Positions 6,715 through 7,306 of a stretch of DNA of 7,306 bases are shown here, one piece after another. This DNA is from Chloroflexota bacterium (GTDB lineage: Bacteria; Chloroflexota; Dehalococcoidia; Tepidiformales; Tepidiformaceae). The position numbers were made by a program, and so were the translations under genes. Position 1 is the first letter of the stretch. Each line of letters begins with the position of its first letter. The DNA lies in contig CAUJEQ010000115.1 in assembly GCA_963169135.1 (NCBI GenBank), positions 1 to 7,306 on the forward strand. Direction: 5' to 3'. The notes below the pieces were generated by a model, which worked only from the letters and a program-made list of their open reading frames with translations, made no database searches and was not told the DNA's origin.

Positions 6715-7306
6715 CGGATAACCCGTTCCGCCGTGCGCGCCAGGTAATCCTGGAGGCGCTGTTCGAGTCCGAAACCTCTGACCACGACGCGGAAGCGGCC
6801 TACGAGCGGCGCCTTGCGGCGGCGGAAGAGGAAGAGCCGGGCATTGCAGCGCCCGGTCCGAGCGGGTACGGCCGGGGCATGTTGCGGGGCGTGCTGAAGC
6901 TGCAGCCAGAGATTGATGCCTATATCCGCGAGGCTGCAACACAGTACCCGCTAGACATGCTGGCCGTCGTTGACCGGAACATCCTGCGCCTTGCAATATG
7001 GGAACTGCTTACCGATAATTCGGCGCCGGTCGCGGCTGTCGTAAACGAGGCTGTGGAACTTGCGCACCGGTATGGGGGCGAGAGTTCACCGGGATTCGTC
7101 AACGGGGTGCTTCGAACCGTAAGCCAACGTATTCGCGCCGGAAGGCCGACGCAGCCAGAGCCGCCGGAAGCGGCAACCGAACCAGCTACACCCACGCTAC
7201 AAACCAGGAGTACTCCTACCGTGCCAACAGTGTTCGAACGGGTCCGTTCCATCGTGGTCGAGCAGCTCGGCGTCGAAGAAGACGAAGTGGTGCCTGCCGC
7301 ATCGTT
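6711..7306 (+). CDS. nusB: Transcription antitermination factor NusB, reading in frame into acyl carrier protein (3' open)
   Basis: The gene starts at GTG 6711, overlapping the fabG stop (GTGA). Residues 1-142 are NusB-like, an all-helical RNA-binding protein that with NusE (uS10) binds boxA and supports rRNA antitermination. Evidence is RRARQVILEALFESE (7-21), IDAYIREAATQYP (68-80), VVDRNILRLAIWELL (86-100), VAAVVNEAVELAHRYG (107-122) and GFVNGVLRTVSQRI (128-141). Residues 22-60 hold an acidic, less conserved insert. NusB normally ends at about residue 142. Here the frame goes on with no stop through a Pro/Thr/Ala-rich linker (143-170) and then, from GTG 7221, through the N-terminus of an acyl carrier protein to the window edge. 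The product may therefore be a NusB-ACP fusion, unless ACP is made only from its own start or the sequence has an error. I found this by direct translation; it has a GTG start and no stop in the window. Confidence 0.85.
   Translation, partial: MTDNPFRRARQVILEALFESETSDHDAEAAYERRLAAAEEEEPGIAAPGPSGYGRGMLRGVLKLQPEIDAYIREAATQYPLDMLAVVDRNILRLAIWELLTDNSAPVAAVVNEAVELAHRYGGESSPGFVNGVLRTVSQRIRAGRPTQPEPPEAATEPATPTLQTRSTPTVPTVFERVRSIVVEQLGVEEDEVVPAAS
7206..7217 (+). promoter_or_regulatory. Shine-Dalgarno of acpP inside a 12-base palindrome
   Basis: AGGAGTACTCCT is a perfect 12-base palindrome containing AGGAG (7206-7210), 10 bases before the GTG at 7221. In RNA it could form AGGA/UCCU with a GUAC loop, hiding the ribosome binding site, or mediate pairing between transcripts. 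It supports separate initiation of ACP inside the nusB frame. The hairpin is short and may be coincidental. Confidence 0.5.
7221..7306 (+). CDS. acpP: Acyl carrier protein, 3' partial, in frame with nusB
   Basis: From GTG 7221 the translation begins MPTVFERVRSIVVEQLGV (initiator read as Met) and continues EEDEVVPAAS. This matches the first helix and loop of AcpP (family pattern V-x-x-R-V-x-x-I-I-x-E-Q-L-G-V...E...A-S). The window ends about nine residues before the phosphopantetheine serine (DSL motif), so the modification site is not visible. ACP carries the growing acyl chain as a thioester and is the partner of the FabD and FabG encoded just upstream. AGGAG at 7206-7210 gives it its own ribosome binding site. 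Because its frame is the same as that of nusB and nothing stops nusB first, it may be both a free protein and the C-terminal part of a longer one. Confidence 0.85.
   Translation, partial: MPTVFERVRSIVVEQLGVEEDEVVPAAS

Noticed and set aside
5584..6996. 470-codon open frame on the minus strand
   Set aside because: It lies opposite fabD, fabG and nusB, which have clear family motifs. Its translation is rich in Arg, His and Pro, as expected of a GC-rich antisense shadow.

Overview
This is a GC-rich bacterial window with tightly packed genes, most on the + strand, and no tRNA, rRNA, CRISPR array or insertion sequence that I can see. The archaeal/ER-type signal peptidase joined to a DUF5305 module, the small RTX-like secreted protein and the compact fab cluster suggest a Chloroflexota (Dehalococcoidia-like) bacterium. 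That placement is an inference from gene content, not from a marker gene. TGA, TAG and TAA all serve as stops, so the code looks standard.

Layout. (1) 1-1934 (+): the 3' part of a signal peptidase I with Ser/His catalysis, continuous in one frame with a DUF5305 membrane-anchored module, then a translationally coupled small exported protein with RTX-type Gly/Asp repeats. (2) 1941-4071 (-): a two-gene operon that reads from 4071 downward. It encodes a coiled-coil C4 zinc-ribbon protein (COG1579 type) and, 4 bases later, a 471-residue large-serine-recombinase-like protein whose resolvase domain lacks essentially every catalytic residue. Its stop nearly abuts that of the RTX gene, so the two are convergent. 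(3) 4072-4203: a short divergent intergenic region. (4) 4204-7306 (+): a housekeeping operon of DUF177/YceD, rpmF (bL32), fabD, fabG, nusB and acpP, the last cut by the window edge. Junctions are overlapping or short, so it is probably one transcript that couples ribosome biogenesis, rRNA transcription and fatty-acid synthesis. The usual plsX and fabH between rpmF and fabD are absent, and nusB sits between fabG and acpP.

Main points of interest. (a) The recombinase is intact but predicted to be catalytically dead, and is co-transcribed with a conserved zinc-ribbon protein, which suggests a domesticated DNA-binding role. (b) The nusB and acpP frames are continuous with no stop between them, while acpP has its own ribosome binding site and GTG start, so the locus could make a NusB-ACP fusion as well as free ACP. 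(c) The signal peptidase/DUF5305 gene has the same design: one open frame with an internal Shine-Dalgarno and ATG before the second module.
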